Notes: generated by a model from the letters alone, not told the origin. Positions 44,214 to 54,571 are shown, counted from the first letter of the stretch. The stretch: DNA of 64,000 nt from Sandarakinorhabdus sp. AAP62 (GCF_000331225.1 NZ_ANFY01000003.1:543001-607000), one strand, 5' to 3'. A program made the numbers and translations.

Positions 44214-45437
44214 ATGTGGTTGTTGGACAAATTCTTCCGCCGGGTCGTGCGCGATGGCGAACTGATCGTCATCGCGGCGGACGGGAAGGCGCATCATTAT
44301 GGCCGCCCACGCGACGGCCATCCCCCCGTGCAGGTGCGCCTGACCGATGCTGCCACCGCGCGGGCCATTGCGATGAACCCGGCGCTGGGGGCGGGCGAGG
44401 CCTATATGGATGGCCGGCTGCTGGTGGAGCAGGGCGATATCCTGGCGCTGCTCGATCTCATCATCTTCAATCTGCGCTGGCAGCGCGACAATCCGGTGCG
44501 CTTTTCGCTGTGGCGACAGGCGCGGCTGGCGGCGTGGTGGGATGGCATCAATTTCGAACGTCGGTCAAAGCGCAATGTCGCCCATCATTATGATCTGGAT
44601 GACCGGCTTTATGATCTCTTCCTTGATCCGCACCGGCAATATAGCTGCGCCTATTGGGCACCGGGCATCACCACGCTGGAAGCGGCGCAGGAAGCCAAGC
44701 TGGCCCATATCGCCGCCAAGCTGGACCTGAAGCCGGGGAGCCAAGTGCTCGATATCGGCTGCGGCTGGGGCGGGCTGGCGCGCTATCTGCACAAGGTGTC
44801 GGGCGCGCAGGTGCTGGGCGTCACCCTGTCGGAAGAGCAACTGGCCTATGCCAAGGCCGAAGCGGCGCGGCAGGGGCTAACCGGGGTCGATTATCAGCTG
44901 ATCGACTATCGCCAGGTGACCGGCCAGTTTGATCGCATCGTCTCGGTCGGCATGTTCGAACATGTCGGCCTGCCGCATTATCAGCAGTTTTTCGACACCG
45001 TCGAACGCCTGCTGAAGCCCGACGGTGTCGCCCTGCTGCACACGATCGCGCGCGCCGACGGGCCGGGGGCGACCGATCCGTGGACCGCCAAATATATCTT
45101 CCCCGGCGGCTATGCCCCGGCGCTGTCGCAGATCGTGCCGGCGGTGGAGCGGGCGTGGTTGTGGATCAGCGATATCGAGGTGCTGCGCCTGCATTATGCC
45201 CACACGCTGAAAGCCTGGTATGACCGCTGCGCCGAACAGGAAGCGGCGATCACCGGCATCTACGACGAACGTTTTTATCGGATGTGGATGTTCTATCTGG
45301 CCTCGGCCTGGTGCGCCTTTGTGCACGACGGCCACATGAATGTGCAGGTGCAGATGATCAAACGACGCGACACGCTGCCCCTGAGCCGGGATTATATGCG
45401 CGACGTGGAACAGCGCCTGCCGGGCGGCGCGGCGTAA
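44214..45437 (+). CDS. cfa: Cyclopropane-fatty-acyl-phospholipid synthase family methyltransferase
   Basis: 407 residues. SAM site VLDIGCGWGG (about 178-187), preceded by the family segment SKRNVAHHYDLDDRLYDLFL and QYSCAYW, then GMFEHVGLPHYQQFFDTV and IFPGGYAPALSQIVPA. Adds a methylene bridge to unsaturated phospholipid acyl chains, typically in stationary phase or acid stress. An SCP2-like N-terminal part of about 100 residues is present. GGGAGC precedes ATG 44214. The 132-bp gap to grpE carries a CTGCTGC/GCAGCAG hairpin. Confidence 0.93.
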   Translation: MWLLDKFFRRVVRDGELIVIAADGKAHHYGRPRDGHPPVQVRLTDAATARAIAMNPALGAGEAYMDGRLLVEQGDILALLDLIIFNLRWQRDNPVRFSLWRQARLAAWWDGINFERRSKRNVAHHYDLDDRLYDLFLDPHRQYSCAYWAPGITTLEAAQEAKLAHIAAKLDLKPGSQVLDIGCGWGGLARYLHKVSGAQVLGVTLSEEQLAYAKAEAARQGLTGVDYQLIDYRQVTGQFDRIVSVGMFEHVGLPHYQQFFDTVERLLKPDGVALLHTIARADGPGATDPWTAKYIFPGGYAPALSQIVPAVERAWLWISDIEVLRLHYAHTLKAWYDRCAEQEAAITGIYDERFYRMWMFYLASAWCAFVHDGHMNVQVQMIKRRDTLPLSRDYMRDVEQRLPGGAA

Positions 45438-45445
45438 GCGAGAGG

Positions 45446-45561
45446 GGCCTCCGGCGGCCAGGGCCTGAGGCCCTGGACCCACTCTCGCTGGCACGCGCCA
45501 GGCGGCGAATGGTGGCAAGAAAACAAACGGGTGCAGGCCTCAGGCCTGCCCGCCGGAGGCC
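45446..45561. repeat. Composite palindromic intergenic element (copy 2)
   Basis: Outer arms GGCCTCCGGCGG (45446-45457) and CCGCCGGAGGCC (45550-45561) are a perfect 12-bp inverted repeat. Just inside are a second pair built on GGCCTGAGGCC and GGCCTCAGGCC. The plan (outer arm, inner hairpin ending GGACCC or GGGTGCA, spacer, mirrored copy) matches the element at 7554-7777. It fills the gap between cfa and the convergent rlmN and may end both transcripts. Confidence 0.75.
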
Positions 45562-45589
45562 AATTCTTCTCAAAAAACTTGGCCTGGGT

Positions 45590-46939
45590 TCAATCCACCC
45601 AGCCCAATTCCTTCTCCGCCGCCCGCTTGTCCAGTTCGGCGCGGCTGATCTTTTCCGACGCTGATTTCAGCTGGCCACAGGCCGCCATGATGTCCCGCCC
45701 GCGCGGGGTGCGCACCGGGGCGGAGATGCCGGCCTTGAAGATGATATCGGAAAAGGCGCGGATGCGTTCGGGCGATGAACATTCATAGAGGCTGCCCGGC
45801 CACGGGTTGAACGGGATCAGGTTCACCTTGGCCGGCAGGCGATATTTGCGGATCAGCCGCACCAGTTCGTGGGCATCCTCGTCGCTGTCGTTCTTGCCGG
45901 CCAGCATCACATATTCAAAGGTGATGCGCCGCGCGTTGTTGACGCCGGGATAATCGGCGCAGGCCTGCAGCAATTGTTCGATGCCGTATTTCTTGTTGAT
46001 CGGCACGATCTCGTCGCGGATGTCCTTGGTGACGGCGTGCAGGGACACGGCGAGATTGACGCCGATCTCCTTGCCAGCCTTGGCCATCATCGGCACCACG
46101 CCGCTGGTGGAAAGCGTGATGCGGCGCTTGGACAGGCCCAGGCCTTCGCCGTCCATGACGATCTGCAACGCATCCCGCACATTGTCGAAGTTATAGAGTG
46201 GTTCGCCCATGCCCATCATCACGATGTTGGTGAGCATGCGGCCTTCGGATGTGTAGTTGCTGCCCGCATTGTGGGCGCCGGGGATCCACGGCACGTCATC
46301 CTCGTCCAGATCGTCGGCGGCATCGCTGGTGGTGGGGCGGGTGATCGGCACGGGCGTGGCGCCCGGCCATTCGCCCAGCGCATCGCGCGCCAGCATGACC
46401 TGGCCGACGATTTCGGCGGCCGTGAGGTTACGCACCAGCTTCATCGTCCCGGTGTGGCAGAAGCGGCAGTTGAGCGTGCAGCCGACTTGGCTCGACACGC
46501 ACAAGGTGCCGCGCCAGGCATCGGGAATGAACACGCATTCGGCTTCCTCGCCGTCGCCAAAGCGCAGCAGCCATTTGCGGGTGCCGTCGTTCGACACTTG
46601 CGCGGTCACCACTTCCGGACGGCCGACAACGAAATGCGCGTCCAGCAGGGCGCGCGTGTCCTTGGCGATGTTGGCCATCGCCGAAATCTCGGTGACGCCG
46701 CGGTGATAGAGCCAGTGCCACACCTGGCTCGCCCGCATGTTGACCTGCTTGGCCGGCAGGCCGATCTCGGCCAGCGCGGCGCGCAGTTGTTCTTTCGAAA
46801 GGCCGATCAGGGCGCGCTTGCCATCGGCGCGCGCCACGGCCTTGCGTGGCAGCACCATCGGATCGGATGGGCCGGGGATGGGCATCATATCAGCCGGCAG
46901 CGCCACATCGTCGTTCGTCGGGGGGGCATCGTTCATCAT
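45590..46939 (-). CDS. rlmN: 23S rRNA / tRNA adenine-C2 methyltransferase RlmN
   Basis: About 449 residues, longer than the roughly 380 of E. coli. Radical SAM Cys154, Cys158 and Cys161 in [54 protein letters not shown]; resolving Cys in AACGQL near the end. Methylates A2503 of 23S rRNA. An acidic insertion of about 40 residues (190-233, with [12 protein letters not shown]) interrupts the core after the cluster. A frame extending far upstream is rejected; start is ATG 46939 or 46951. Confidence 0.93.
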   Translation of the reverse strand: MMNDAPPTNDDVALPADMMPIPGPSDPMVLPRKAVARADGKRALIGLSKEQLRAALAEIGLPAKQVNMRASQVWHWLYHRGVTEISAMANIAKDTRALLDAHFVVGRPEVVTAQVSNDGTRKWLLRFGDGEEAECVFIPDAWRGTLCVSSQVGCTLNCRFCHTGTMKLVRNLTAAEIVGQVMLARDALGEWPGATPVPITRPTTSDAADDLDEDDVPWIPGAHNAGSNYTSEGRMLTNIVMMGMGEPLYNFDNVRDALQIVMDGEGLGLSKRRITLSTSGVVPMMAKAGKEIGVNLAVSLHAVTKDIRDEIVPINKKYGIEQLLQACADYPGVNNARRITFEYVMLAGKNDSDEDAHELVRLIRKYRLPAKVNLIPFNPWPGSLYECSSPERIRAFSDIIFKAGISAPVRTPRGRDIMAACGQLKSASEKISRAELDKRAAEKELGWVD

Positions 46940-47033
46940 CGCGCGGCCCATATCGCAAAATGCCGGCAGCGTAAAACCGCTTGCAGCGCCGCGCCGGCCC
47001 GGCGAAACCCGGTTGTCCGGCAAGGGGTTCGCA

Positions 47034-47528
47034 ATGCAGGCAATTTTGTCCAATCGCAATCTGGCTGCTGCCACGGCGCTGCTGCTCGCCGTTGTGCTGG
47101 CGGCGGTCGTGCGTGGTGCCAGCCAGTTTCCGGGCCTGCCGCTGCTGGTGCAGATCCACCTTGCCAGCATGATCGTCATCATGGGGCTAACCGTGCCGAT
47201 GCTGCTGGGGCCCAAGGGCACGCCGCGCCATCGCCTGCTGGGCCGCATCTGGGCGGCGCTGATGCTGGGCAACGCGCTGCTCACCCTGTGTTTCAACGCC
47301 GGGTCGCGGCAGCTGGGCGGCGTGTTCGTCGGCGATTTTTCGCCCATCCACGCCATCAGCCTGTTCGTGGCCATTTCGGTGCCGCAGGCGGTGCTGAAGG
47401 CGCGCCGGCATGATCGGGCCGGCCATGAAGGCAATATCCGCGGCCTGGTGATCGGCAGCCTGTTGATCGCCGGCCTGTTCACCCTGCCGTTCGGGCGCAC
47501 GCTGGGCGAATGGCTGATGGGCCGCTGA
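47034..47528 (+). CDS. DUF2306-type membrane protein
   Basis: A 164-residue inner-membrane protein with four predicted helices (about 9-29, 42-58, 68-86, 136-156). The segments [21 protein letters not shown] and [16 protein letters not shown] match small DUF2306 proteins. Function unknown. AAGGGG precedes ATG 47034. Divergent from rlmN, convergent with the AraC regulator one base away. Confidence 0.75.
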   Translation: MQAILSNRNLAAATALLLAVVLAAVVRGASQFPGLPLLVQIHLASMIVIMGLTVPMLLGPKGTPRHRLLGRIWAALMLGNALLTLCFNAGSRQLGGVFVGDFSPIHAISLFVAISVPQAVLKARRHDRAGHEGNIRGLVIGSLLIAGLFTLPFGRTLGEWLMGR

Positions 47529-47529
47529 A

Positions 47530-48408
47530 TCAGCCCGGCTGGTGCAGCCCCTGCACCCGGGCGCCGGCGGTGCGCAGCCGTTCGGCGCCGGCGCGGCGCA
47601 TCATCTGGCGCGGGCTGTTGAAATAGGCCAGCGGGGTCATGCCCATATAGGCCTTGAACTCGCGGATGAAGTGCGACTGGTCATAATAGCCGCCATCGAG
47701 CAGCGTCGAAAGCGGCAGGTCGAGCCGGTCGCCGATCTGGGCCAGTGTGCGCAGGAAGCGCTGACGGCGCAGCAACTGCTTGGGGGAAAAGCCGAAGGCA
47801 CGGTGGCACAGCCGCGCCAGGGTGCGCTCCGTCATGGCCAGGCCGCCCGCAAAATCCGGCACCGTATCGATGTTGCCGCTGACCAGTGCCTGCTGCACGC
47901 GTTCGATCAGCGGATCAGGTGGCGGCGCGGCAGCGGCCCGTTCGCTGAAAAAGGCATCCAACAAGGCGCAGCAGCCTTCCCAATCGGTGGCGCACAGCGC
48001 CGCCCACAGGCTTTCGGCCTGCGCACCATAGATGTCGGTGAGTTCGTGCATGCGGTTGGCATGATCATGCGCGGATCGATCCACCAGCACTGCCCAGCCC
48101 AGGGCCGTCAGCCCCACCCCGACCACGCTGCCCGGTCCGGCCGAACGCACGATGCCCGTGCGATCCGTCGGCCCGAACAGGGCGGTGTGGCGCGGTGTCG
48201 GGTCGGTGCAGCCGGGCCGTTCCATCGTCCAGTCACCGCGCAGGGTGAAGCGGATATTGCCCCACTCGGGGTGAAGATGGTCTTCCAGCGCTACCGGGGT
48301 GGTGACGCCATAATAGGTGGTGATCAGCGGTCGTAGCTGCGCTGCTGGCAGCACAAAATGCACTGCAGGCAGCACATTGCGTTTCTGATCATCCCCCGCA
48401 CTGAACAT
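47530..48408 (-). CDS. AraC family transcriptional regulator
   Basis: 292 residues. An N-terminal effector domain (about 1-170) of unrecognised ligand and a C-terminal double helix-turn-helix ([20 protein letters not shown], then [26 protein letters not shown]). The N-terminal domain ([23 protein letters not shown]) resembles DUF6597/AraC-type ligand modules. GGGGGG precedes ATG 48408. Divergent from nothing coding; its 113-bp upstream gap faces the SDR at 48.5 kb. Target unknown. Confidence 0.88.
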   Translation of the reverse strand: MFSAGDDQKRNVLPAVHFVLPAAQLRPLITTYYGVTTPVALEDHLHPEWGNIRFTLRGDWTMERPGCTDPTPRHTALFGPTDRTGIVRSAGPGSVVGVGLTALGWAVLVDRSAHDHANRMHELTDIYGAQAESLWAALCATDWEGCCALLDAFFSERAAAAPPPDPLIERVQQALVSGNIDTVPDFAGGLAMTERTLARLCHRAFGFSPKQLLRRQRFLRTLAQIGDRLDLPLSTLLDGGYYDQSHFIREFKAYMGMTPLAYFNSPRQMMRRAGAERLRTAGARVQGLHQPG

Positions 48409-48521
48409 GGCACCCCCCTGCCAGACCCGGTGAACTGCGTGTCGCAATTCTCCGGCGGCGGCAAGCGATGGGAATTGCCAGTTAACGCAAATTCATATGG
48501 CACGCTTGGTGCCAGTGCCCA

Positions 48522-49295
48522 TCACATCGCGCTGATGCCGCCATCCACGTAAAGACCGTGGCCGGTGACCATCTTGGCTTCGTCGCTGGCCAGATAGACG
48601 GCGGCCCAGGCGATATCATCAGGCTCGCCCACGGCACCCAGCGGAATCTGCCGGCCCAGCTTGGCGAGGCCCGCCTCGCGGCCCAGCGTATCGGTGATGC
48701 CCTTCAGGATCGGCGTGTCGATGAAGACCGGGTGGATGCTGTTGCAGGTGATGCGATATTGCTGCTTGGCGCAATGCAGGGCGACGCTCTTGGTGAGGTG
48801 GCGCACGGCGGCCTTGGCGCTGTTGTAGGCGGCCGAATTGTGCGCCGCGATCACGCCGGCGATGCTGGAAAGATTGATGATGCTGCCGCGCACCCCGGTT
48901 TCGCGCACGGTGCGGGCCATGGTGGGCAGCGACAGCTTGCAGCCCAGGAACACGCTGTCGAGATCGATCGAATGCACGCGCTTCCACGTCTCGAAATCGG
49001 TGGCTTCCACGGTCGAACCGCCTGCGATGCCGGCATTGTTGACCAGCACCTGGAAGCCGCCGAACTTCTCTTCCGCAAAGGCGATGGCGGCGGCCCAGTC
49101 ATCCATGCTGGTGACATCGTGGCGGCAGGCCACGGCCGCATCACCGATGCTGGCGGCCACGGCCTTCACGCCGGCCTCGTTGATGTCGGTCAGCACCACG
49201 CGGGCGCCTTCTTCCACCATGCGACGGGCCATCGCCTCGCCCAGCCCTTGCGCCGCGCCGGTGATCAGCGCCACCTTGCCTGCCAGTCGGTTCAT
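48522..49295 (-). CDS. Short-chain dehydrogenase/reductase
   Basis: 257 residues. TGAAQGLG at 12-19, NNAG, Ser in INLSSIAGV, Tyr/Lys in AAYNSAKAAV, and HGLYVDGGISAM at the end. Closely related to the SDR at 15.2-16.0 kb, sharing NSIHPxxIxTP and the A/VALHC(A) region, so the two are paralogues, probably hydroxysteroid or secondary-alcohol dehydrogenases. GGGAGG lies before two adjacent ATGs (49298, 49295). Confidence 0.88.
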   Translation of the reverse strand: MNRLAGKVALITGAAQGLGEAMARRMVEEGARVVLTDINEAGVKAVAASIGDAAVACRHDVTSMDDWAAAIAFAEEKFGGFQVLVNNAGIAGGSTVEATDFETWKRVHSIDLDSVFLGCKLSLPTMARTVRETGVRGSIINLSSIAGVIAAHNSAAYNSAKAAVRHLTKSVALHCAKQQYRITCNSIHPVFIDTPILKGITDTLGREAGLAKLGRQIPLGAVGEPDDIAWAAVYLASDEAKMVTGHGLYVDGGISAM

Positions 49296-49427
49296 CATTG
49301 TCCTCCCAAATATGCTCTGGGCCACACCCTGCCCGTGCCGGGCGGCGCTGAAAAGCTAAGACTCGTGCAGTGGTGGCAGTGCCGCACGGCCCTTGACGCC
49401 CCGACGCCTGCGCCATACCTGCCAGAC

Positions 49428-49985
49428 ATGGCCATTCTTCCCATCATCGAGACGCCCGACGCGCGGCTGAAGCAGATCAGCAAGCCCGTGGAAACCGTCA
49501 CCGACGCGCACCGCACGCTGATCGCCGACATGTTCGAGACCATGTATGACGCGCCCGGCATCGGCCTTGCCGCCATCCAGGTCGGCGTGGCGGAACGCAT
49601 CCTGGTGATCGATCTGCAGCGCGAGGCGGATGATACGCCAGAGGACGCCGATCCCGAAAGGATTGTGCGGGTGAAGGAACCGCGGGTGTTCATCAACCCG
49701 GAGATCACCTGGGAATCCGACGAACTGTCGGTCTATCAGGAAGGCTGCCTGTCGGTGCCGGAAATGTATGCCGATGTGCAGCGCCCGGCGCGCATCCGCG
49801 TCACCTGGCTCGACGAGCAGGGCAGGGCGCACGACGAGGAGCTGGATGGCCTGCTCGCCACCTGCCTGCAGCACGAGATGGACCATCTGAACGGCGTGCT
49901 GTTCATCGATCACCTCAGCAAGCTGAAGCGTGACATGCTGCTGAAGAAGCTGGAAAAGCTGCGCAGAAGCAGCCGGGCGGCCTGA
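49428..49985 (+). CDS. def: Peptide deformylase
   Basis: 185 residues. Removes the formyl group from nascent proteins. All three motifs are present: GIGLAAIQVG (44-53), EGCLSVP (105-111) with the Cys metal ligand, and QHEMDHLNG (148-156) with the two His ligands and catalytic Glu. Start ATG 49428 (MAILPIIETP) fits the family. A short loop insertion (EADDTPEDADPERIV, 67-80) is usual in alphaproteobacterial forms. fmt is not adjacent. Confidence 0.96.
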   Translation: MAILPIIETPDARLKQISKPVETVTDAHRTLIADMFETMYDAPGIGLAAIQVGVAERILVIDLQREADDTPEDADPERIVRVKEPRVFINPEITWESDELSVYQEGCLSVPEMYADVQRPARIRVTWLDEQGRAHDEELDGLLATCLQHEMDHLNGVLFIDHLSKLKRDMLLKKLEKLRRSSRAA

Positions 49986-49987
49986 AT

Positions 49988-50014
49988 TCACCTCTCCCCG
50001 GCGGGGAGAGGTGA
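49988..50014. repeat. Single CTCTCCCC-type hairpin
   Basis: A perfect 12-bp stem TCACCTCTCCCC / GGGGAGAGGTGA with a 3-base loop, filling the 30-bp gap between def and a convergent SDR. It is the same hairpin as the outer arms of the composite repeat at 25217-25365, so it may be a half-element or a terminator. Confidence 0.7.
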
Positions 50015-50015
50015 T

Positions 50016-50687
50016 TCAGCCCAGCCGATCGAGGATCAGCCGCGCCGCGTCTTCGGGCGGCTTCAGCTTGGCCGGATCTTCACCCGGATAGGCGCGGGCG
50101 CGCATCACGGTGCGGGTGGCACCGGGATCGACGATATGCGTGCGGATGGCGGAGACGTTCTTCACTTCCTCGCCATAGGTGCGCACCAGATTTTCCAGCG
50201 CCGCCTTGGTCGCGGCATAGCCGCCCCAATAGGCGCGTGGGCTGGCGGCCACCGACGAGGTGACGGCCACGACATGACCGGCCGCCGACTGGCGCAGCCA
50301 CGGATCGAGCGCCCGGATCAGCCGCATGTTGGCGGTGAGATTGAGCGCGATCAGCTTGTCCCATTCCTTCAGATCAAGATGCGGCACCGGCGCCAGAGTG
50401 CCGAGCTGCGCCGCATTGAGGATCAGCGCATCCAGCCGGCCCCAGCGCGCGCCGATGGCATTGCCCAGCCGGTCGATGGCGTCGCCGTCGGTCAGGTCAA
50501 ACGGCGCGATCGTGGCTGTGCCGCCAGCCTTGTGGATGCGGTCGTCCAGCTCGGCCAGCCCGGCTTCGGTGCGGCCGGTGATGATCACGTGCCAGCCTTC
50601 GCGGGCCAGCATTTCGGCGGTGGCCGCGCCAATGCCGCGGCTGGCACCCGTGACGAGGGCGAGTTTCTTGGCAGTGATATCAGTCAT
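50016..50687 (-). CDS. Short-chain dehydrogenase/reductase (YciK-like)
   Basis: 223 residues. TGASRGIG at about 15-22, NAAQLG in place of the usual NNAG, Ser in AVTSSVAASPRAYWGGYAATKAALE with Tyr and Lys. It resembles the YciK / 3-oxoacyl-reductase-like SDRs and overlaps no neighbour. Substrate unknown. It ends at the hairpin shared with def and lies downstream of purF on the same strand (40-nt gap). Confidence 0.82.
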   Translation of the reverse strand: MTDITAKKLALVTGASRGIGAATAEMLAREGWHVIITGRTEAGLAELDDRIHKAGGTATIAPFDLTDGDAIDRLGNAIGARWGRLDALILNAAQLGTLAPVPHLDLKEWDKLIALNLTANMRLIRALDPWLRQSAAGHVVAVTSSVAASPRAYWGGYAATKAALENLVRTYGEEVKNVSAIRTHIVDPGATRTVMRARAYPGEDPAKLKPPEDAARLILDRLG

Positions 50688-50727
50688 GCGGCGGCCTTAG
50701 GCGGCAGGGGCGGGCAGGGCAAGCGCC

Positions 50728-52194
50728 TCAGATGACGCGCTCGGCCAGCAGGCTCAGCTGGTCCGGCACTTCCACTTCTTCCTGATCGGTCAGGCGGGTG
50801 GGATAGTCGCCAGTGAAGCAGGCATCGCAATATTGCGGCGCGTGCTCGTCGCGGGCCGGCTCTCCCACGGCGCGATAGAGGCCGTCGATGGAGAGGAAGG
50901 ACAGGCTGTCCACCTTGATGTAATCGCGCATCCGCTCGACATCCATCTGCGCTGCCAGCAGCTTCGATCGTTCCGGCGTGTCGACGCCATAGAAACAGCT
51001 GTGCCGCGTCGGCGGGCTGGCGATCCGCATATGCACTTCCTCGGCGCCGGCCTCGCGCAGCATCTGCACGATCTTCACGGATGTCGTGCCGCGCACGATC
51101 GAATCGTCGATCAGCACGATGCGCTTGCCGGCGATCAGCGCGCGGTTGGCATTGTGCTTCAGTTTCACGCCCAGGTTGCGGATCTGATCGCCGGGCTGAA
51201 TGAACGTCCGGCCGATATAGTGGCTGCGGATGATGCCCAGTTCGAAGGGGATGCCGCTTTGCTGCGCATAGCCGATGGCGCCCGGCACGCCGCTGTCCGG
51301 CACGGGCACCACCATGTCGGCGTCCACCGGATTTTCGCGGGCCAGTTCGGCGCCGATGCGCTTGCGCACTTCATAGACGCTGCTGCCGTCCATCATTGAA
51401 TCGGGCCGGCTGAAATAGACGTGCTCGAAAATGCACGGGCGGGCGCGTACCGGCGCGAACGGCCGGATCGAACGCAGGCCGCGGCCGGTGATGATGATCA
51501 GCTCGCCCGGCTCCACCGAGCGCAGGAAGGTCGCGCCCACCATGTCGAGCCCGACGGTTTCGGAGGCGAGGATGTAGCTGTCCCCCAGTCGGCCCAGCAC
51601 CAGCGGGCGGATGCCGAGCGGATCGCGGCAGGCCAGCATGCCTTCAGCGGTGAGGCAGATCAGGCTGTAGGCGCCTTCCACACGCTTCAGCGCATCGATG
51701 AAGCGATCGAGCAGGGTACGATAGGACGAGGTGGCAACAAGGTGGATGATCACCTCGGTATCGCTGGTCGACTGGAAGATCGAACCGCGCCGCACCAGTT
51801 CGCGGCGCAGGGTGGTGGCGTTGGAGATATTGCCGTTGTGCGCCACCGCAAAGCCGCCCGAGGCCAGCTCGGCAAACAGCGGCTGCACGTTCCTCAGCGC
51901 GGTTTCGCCGGTGGTGGAATAGCGGTTGTGGCCGATGGCTATTTCGCCCTTCAGCTTGGCGATCACCGCATCATTGTCGAAATTGCCCGCCACATGCCCC
52001 ATGGCGCGGTGGGTGTGGAATTCCTTGCCATCGAAGGTGGTGATGCCGGCGGCTTCCTGGCCACGGTGCTGCAGGGCGTGCAGGCCCAGCGCCACCAGCG
52101 CAGCGGCGCCCTCGGCGCCATATACCGCAAACACGCCGCATTCTTCGTGGAGATGGTCATCTTCCCACGGATCGGTGGTGAGCATCGAATCCAT
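50728..52194 (-). CDS. purF: Amidophosphoribosyltransferase
   Basis: 488 residues; commits PRPP to purine synthesis using glutamine. A short propeptide (residues 1-18) precedes the N-terminal nucleophile Cys19 ([10 protein letters not shown]). The PRPP site is [13 protein letters not shown]. Cysteines in [18 protein letters not shown] and YCDAC match the four ligands of the [4Fe-4S] cluster of the Bacillus-type enzyme, so this is the oxygen-sensitive, cluster-bearing class. ATG 52194 (MDSMLTTD) is chosen over an upstream start. Confidence 0.95.
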   Translation of the reverse strand: MDSMLTTDPWEDDHLHEECGVFAVYGAEGAAALVALGLHALQHRGQEAAGITTFDGKEFHTHRAMGHVAGNFDNDAVIAKLKGEIAIGHNRYSTTGETALRNVQPLFAELASGGFAVAHNGNISNATTLRRELVRRGSIFQSTSDTEVIIHLVATSSYRTLLDRFIDALKRVEGAYSLICLTAEGMLACRDPLGIRPLVLGRLGDSYILASETVGLDMVGATFLRSVEPGELIIITGRGLRSIRPFAPVRARPCIFEHVYFSRPDSMMDGSSVYEVRKRIGAELARENPVDADMVVPVPDSGVPGAIGYAQQSGIPFELGIIRSHYIGRTFIQPGDQIRNLGVKLKHNANRALIAGKRIVLIDDSIVRGTTSVKIVQMLREAGAEEVHMRIASPPTRHSCFYGVDTPERSKLLAAQMDVERMRDYIKVDSLSFLSIDGLYRAVGEPARDEHAPQYCDACFTGDYPTRLTDQEEVEVPDQLSLLAERVI

Positions 52195-52284
52195 TGTGCG
52201 GCCTTTGTCATTCGGCAGATGCCGCGCCATATAGGGTGGAGGCGGGGCTTTGTCGCCCCCCGTGTTGTGATGAAAGTGTCACAT

Positions 52285-52656
52285 ATGAGCCATGCGCTGG
52301 ACGAAACCCTGGAATTCCGACCCAAATGGGGTGCCGATGATCTGCTCACGGCCGTGGCGGTGGATGCCGGCACCGGCGCGGTGCTGATGGTGGCGCACAT
52401 GAACGCCGATGCGCTGGCGGCGACACTGGCCACTGGCGAAGCGCATTATTGGAGCCGCAGCCGCCGCGAATTATGGCATAAGGGTGCCACAAGTGGCGCC
52501 ATCCAGCGAGTCGTCGAAATCCGGGTGGATTGCGACCAGGATTGCCTGCTGCTGCGCGTGGAACCGGCCGGCCCGGCCTGCCACACCGGCCGGCAGGATT
52601 GCTTCTATCGCCGGCTCGATGGCGGCCGGCTGGTGATGATCGGAGACGGCGAATGA
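52285..52656 (+). CDS. hisI: Phosphoribosyl-AMP cyclohydrolase
   Basis: 123 residues, the stand-alone HisI (no HisE domain). [19 protein letters not shown], then [13 protein letters not shown] with the Mg/Zn-binding Asp-Cys pattern, and [10 protein letters not shown] with the remaining zinc Cys. Third step of histidine synthesis. ATG 52285 or 52270 both possible. The stop overlaps the P450 start by ATGA, an unusual partner for a histidine gene. Divergent from purF. Confidence 0.95.
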   Translation: MSHALDETLEFRPKWGADDLLTAVAVDAGTGAVLMVAHMNADALAATLATGEAHYWSRSRRELWHKGATSGAIQRVVEIRVDCDQDCLLLRVEPAGPACHTGRQDCFYRRLDGGRLVMIGDGE

Positions 52657-53858
52657 GCATCCCCACTGGCCTGCAAGTCACCATCTTCGACGAGATATTC
52701 CGCAACCGCCCGCACGAACGCTTCGATGCCCTGCGCGAGGCGGACCCGGTGCATGAGGACAAGGTGCTCGGCCGCGTGCTGCTTACCCGCGCCGCCGATG
52801 TTGCCGCCACACTGAAAGATCGCAGCCTGTCGGTCGATCAGCGCAATGCCGCGCCCGATACGATCGTGCAGCGTCTCGCCACGATGCAGGACCGCGAGGC
52901 GCCGCGTTCGATGCTGGTGCTGGATGATCCCGAACACGGCCGCCTGCGCCGGCTGGTCACCCACGCCTTCAACGCCCGCGCCATCGAAGCGGTAAAGCCG
53001 CAGGTGGTCGCCGTGGCTGATGAACTGCTCGACGCCGTTGTGGAGCAGGACAGGTTCGACCTGATCGAGGATTTCGCCTCGCCGCTGCCGATCACGGTGA
53101 TTGCCGCCATGTTGGGCGTGGATGTGGCTGATCGCGGCGATTTCCGGCGCTGGTCCAAGGGGTTGGCCAACGTGTTCTCGCCCATTCGCTCGCCGGAATT
53201 TCTGGCCGCGCTGCAGGCCAATTCCGACGAGATCAGCGCCTATTTCGAACGCGTGATCGGTGAACGCCGGACGGCCCCGCGTGATGACCTGATCAGCGCG
53301 CTGATCGCGGCGGAAGACGGCGGCGATCGGCTGACGACGCAGGAAATCGTCACCATGTGCATCCTGCTGCTGCTCGCCGGCAACCTCACCACCACCGATC
53401 TGATCGGCAATTGCGTGCTGGCCCTGCTGCGCCACCCCGAACAACGGGCGACGGTGCAAGCCAACCCGGCCCGCATCGCTGATGCCATCGAGGAAACGCT
53501 GCGGCTCGATCCGCCGGTGGTACAGTCCCTGCGCATCCCGCTGGAGCCACGCGAGATCGGCGGCTGCCCGGTGCGGGCCGGGGAGGCGGTAACCACCTTC
53601 CTGATGGCCGCCGGGCAGGACCCGGCGCTGCACAAGGACCCGCTCACCTTCGACATCGACCGGGCCGACAAGACGCACTTTGCCTTTGGCGGCGGTGTGC
53701 ATTTCTGCCTGGGTGCGCCGCTCGCCCGCGCCGAAGCCGAAATCGCGCTCACCCGCCTGTTCGCGCGCTTCCCCAACCTGGCGCTGACCGGCGATCCGAT
53801 CGAGCGCAACATCTCCGCCGCCTTCAATGGCGTGCAGCAATTGTGGGTTCGCCCGTGA
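52653..53858 (+). CDS. Cytochrome P450
   Basis: A 401-residue soluble bacterial P450. Heme thiolate Cys352 in [17 protein letters not shown]; ExxR at Glu281-Arg284; I-helix [12 protein letters not shown], with Asn where the acidic residue often sits. The oxygen-activating Thr is present in TTT. Substrate cannot be read from sequence; ferredoxin and reductase partners are not nearby. ATGA overlap with hisI upstream and GTGA overlap with the NAD(P)-binding protein downstream, so all three are co-translated. Confidence 0.93.
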   Translation: MSIPTGLQVTIFDEIFRNRPHERFDALREADPVHEDKVLGRVLLTRAADVAATLKDRSLSVDQRNAAPDTIVQRLATMQDREAPRSMLVLDDPEHGRLRRLVTHAFNARAIEAVKPQVVAVADELLDAVVEQDRFDLIEDFASPLPITVIAAMLGVDVADRGDFRRWSKGLANVFSPIRSPEFLAALQANSDEISAYFERVIGERRTAPRDDLISALIAAEDGGDRLTTQEIVTMCILLLLAGNLTTTDLIGNCVLALLRHPEQRATVQANPARIADAIEETLRLDPPVVQSLRIPLEPREIGGCPVRAGEAVTTFLMAAGQDPALHKDPLTFDIDRADKTHFAFGGGVHFCLGAPLARAEAEIALTRLFARFPNLALTGDPIERNISAAFNGVQQLWVRP

Positions 53859-54460
53859 GGCTATTGTTGGCCGGCGCGTCTGGCCTCGTCGGTGGCCTTG
53901 TACTGGGCCTGTGCCCGGACGCCATCCCCATCACGCGCCGCCCGATCGGCCGGCCGGGCGTGGTTGCCGATTTCGACGATCTGCCGCCCTTGCCAGAGGC
54001 GCAAGTCGGCGTCTGCGCACTCGGCACGACGCGGGCCAAGGCCGGCAGCGATGCCGCCTTCCGCGCCGTCGATCATGACGCCGTGCTTGCCTTCGCCAGC
54101 GCCGCGAAAGCCGCCGGAGTCACCCACTTCATCCTGGTCAGCAGCGTCGGCGCCAACCCCAAGGCCAGCCTGCTCTACCCGCGCACCAAGGGCGAAGTGG
54201 AGGCGGCGCTGGCGGCCATGGGCTTTGCCCGGCTCGACATAATGCAGCCCGGCCTTCTCATCGGCCCCCGCGCCGAACGCCGCCCGGTGGAACGCTTCCT
54301 GCAATGGGCCGCGCCGGTGATGGACCTCGCCCTGCCGCGTGACCTGGGCAGCCTGCCGGCCCACGCGGTGGCGGGTGCGATTGTGGCGCTTACGAAACGC
54401 AGCGAAGCTGGCGTCTTCCGCCACACGAACAGCGCCATCGCCAACCTTCAGTTGAAGTGA
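53855..54460 (+). CDS. NAD(P)-binding oxidoreductase, atypical SDR (TIP30/YbjT-like)
   Basis: 201 residues, GTG start overlapping the P450 stop. The Rossmann loop GASGLVGG is at 7-14. No classical YxxxK pair is obvious; FILVSSVGANPKASLLYPRTKGEVE contains a Tyr and Lys in the order seen in NmrA/TIP30 proteins. It could hand electrons, act on the P450 product, or be a redox sensor. Last gene of the hisI-P450 overlap group. Confidence 0.8.
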   Translation: MRLLLAGASGLVGGLVLGLCPDAIPITRRPIGRPGVVADFDDLPPLPEAQVGVCALGTTRAKAGSDAAFRAVDHDAVLAFASAAKAAGVTHFILVSSVGANPKASLLYPRTKGEVEAALAAMGFARLDIMQPGLLIGPRAERRPVERFLQWAAPVMDLALPRDLGSLPAHAVAGAIVALTKRSEAGVFRHTNSAIANLQLK

Positions 54461-54571
54461 ACCTCAAGGACACATTGGCTCGTGAGCAATCCGGCCGAGC
54501 CTCTCGAACTGACGATTGGTTCCCGAGGCTGCGGGATGGTCTTGCCACCGCGCCCGCGCTGGCGTGACCGT

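Noticed and set aside
48498-48512. TGGCACGCTTGGTGC, a partial sigma-54 promoter
   Set aside because: The -12 element is GTGC rather than TTGC, and no plus-strand gene lies downstream; it is also part of a simple GGCAC/GTGCC palindrome.
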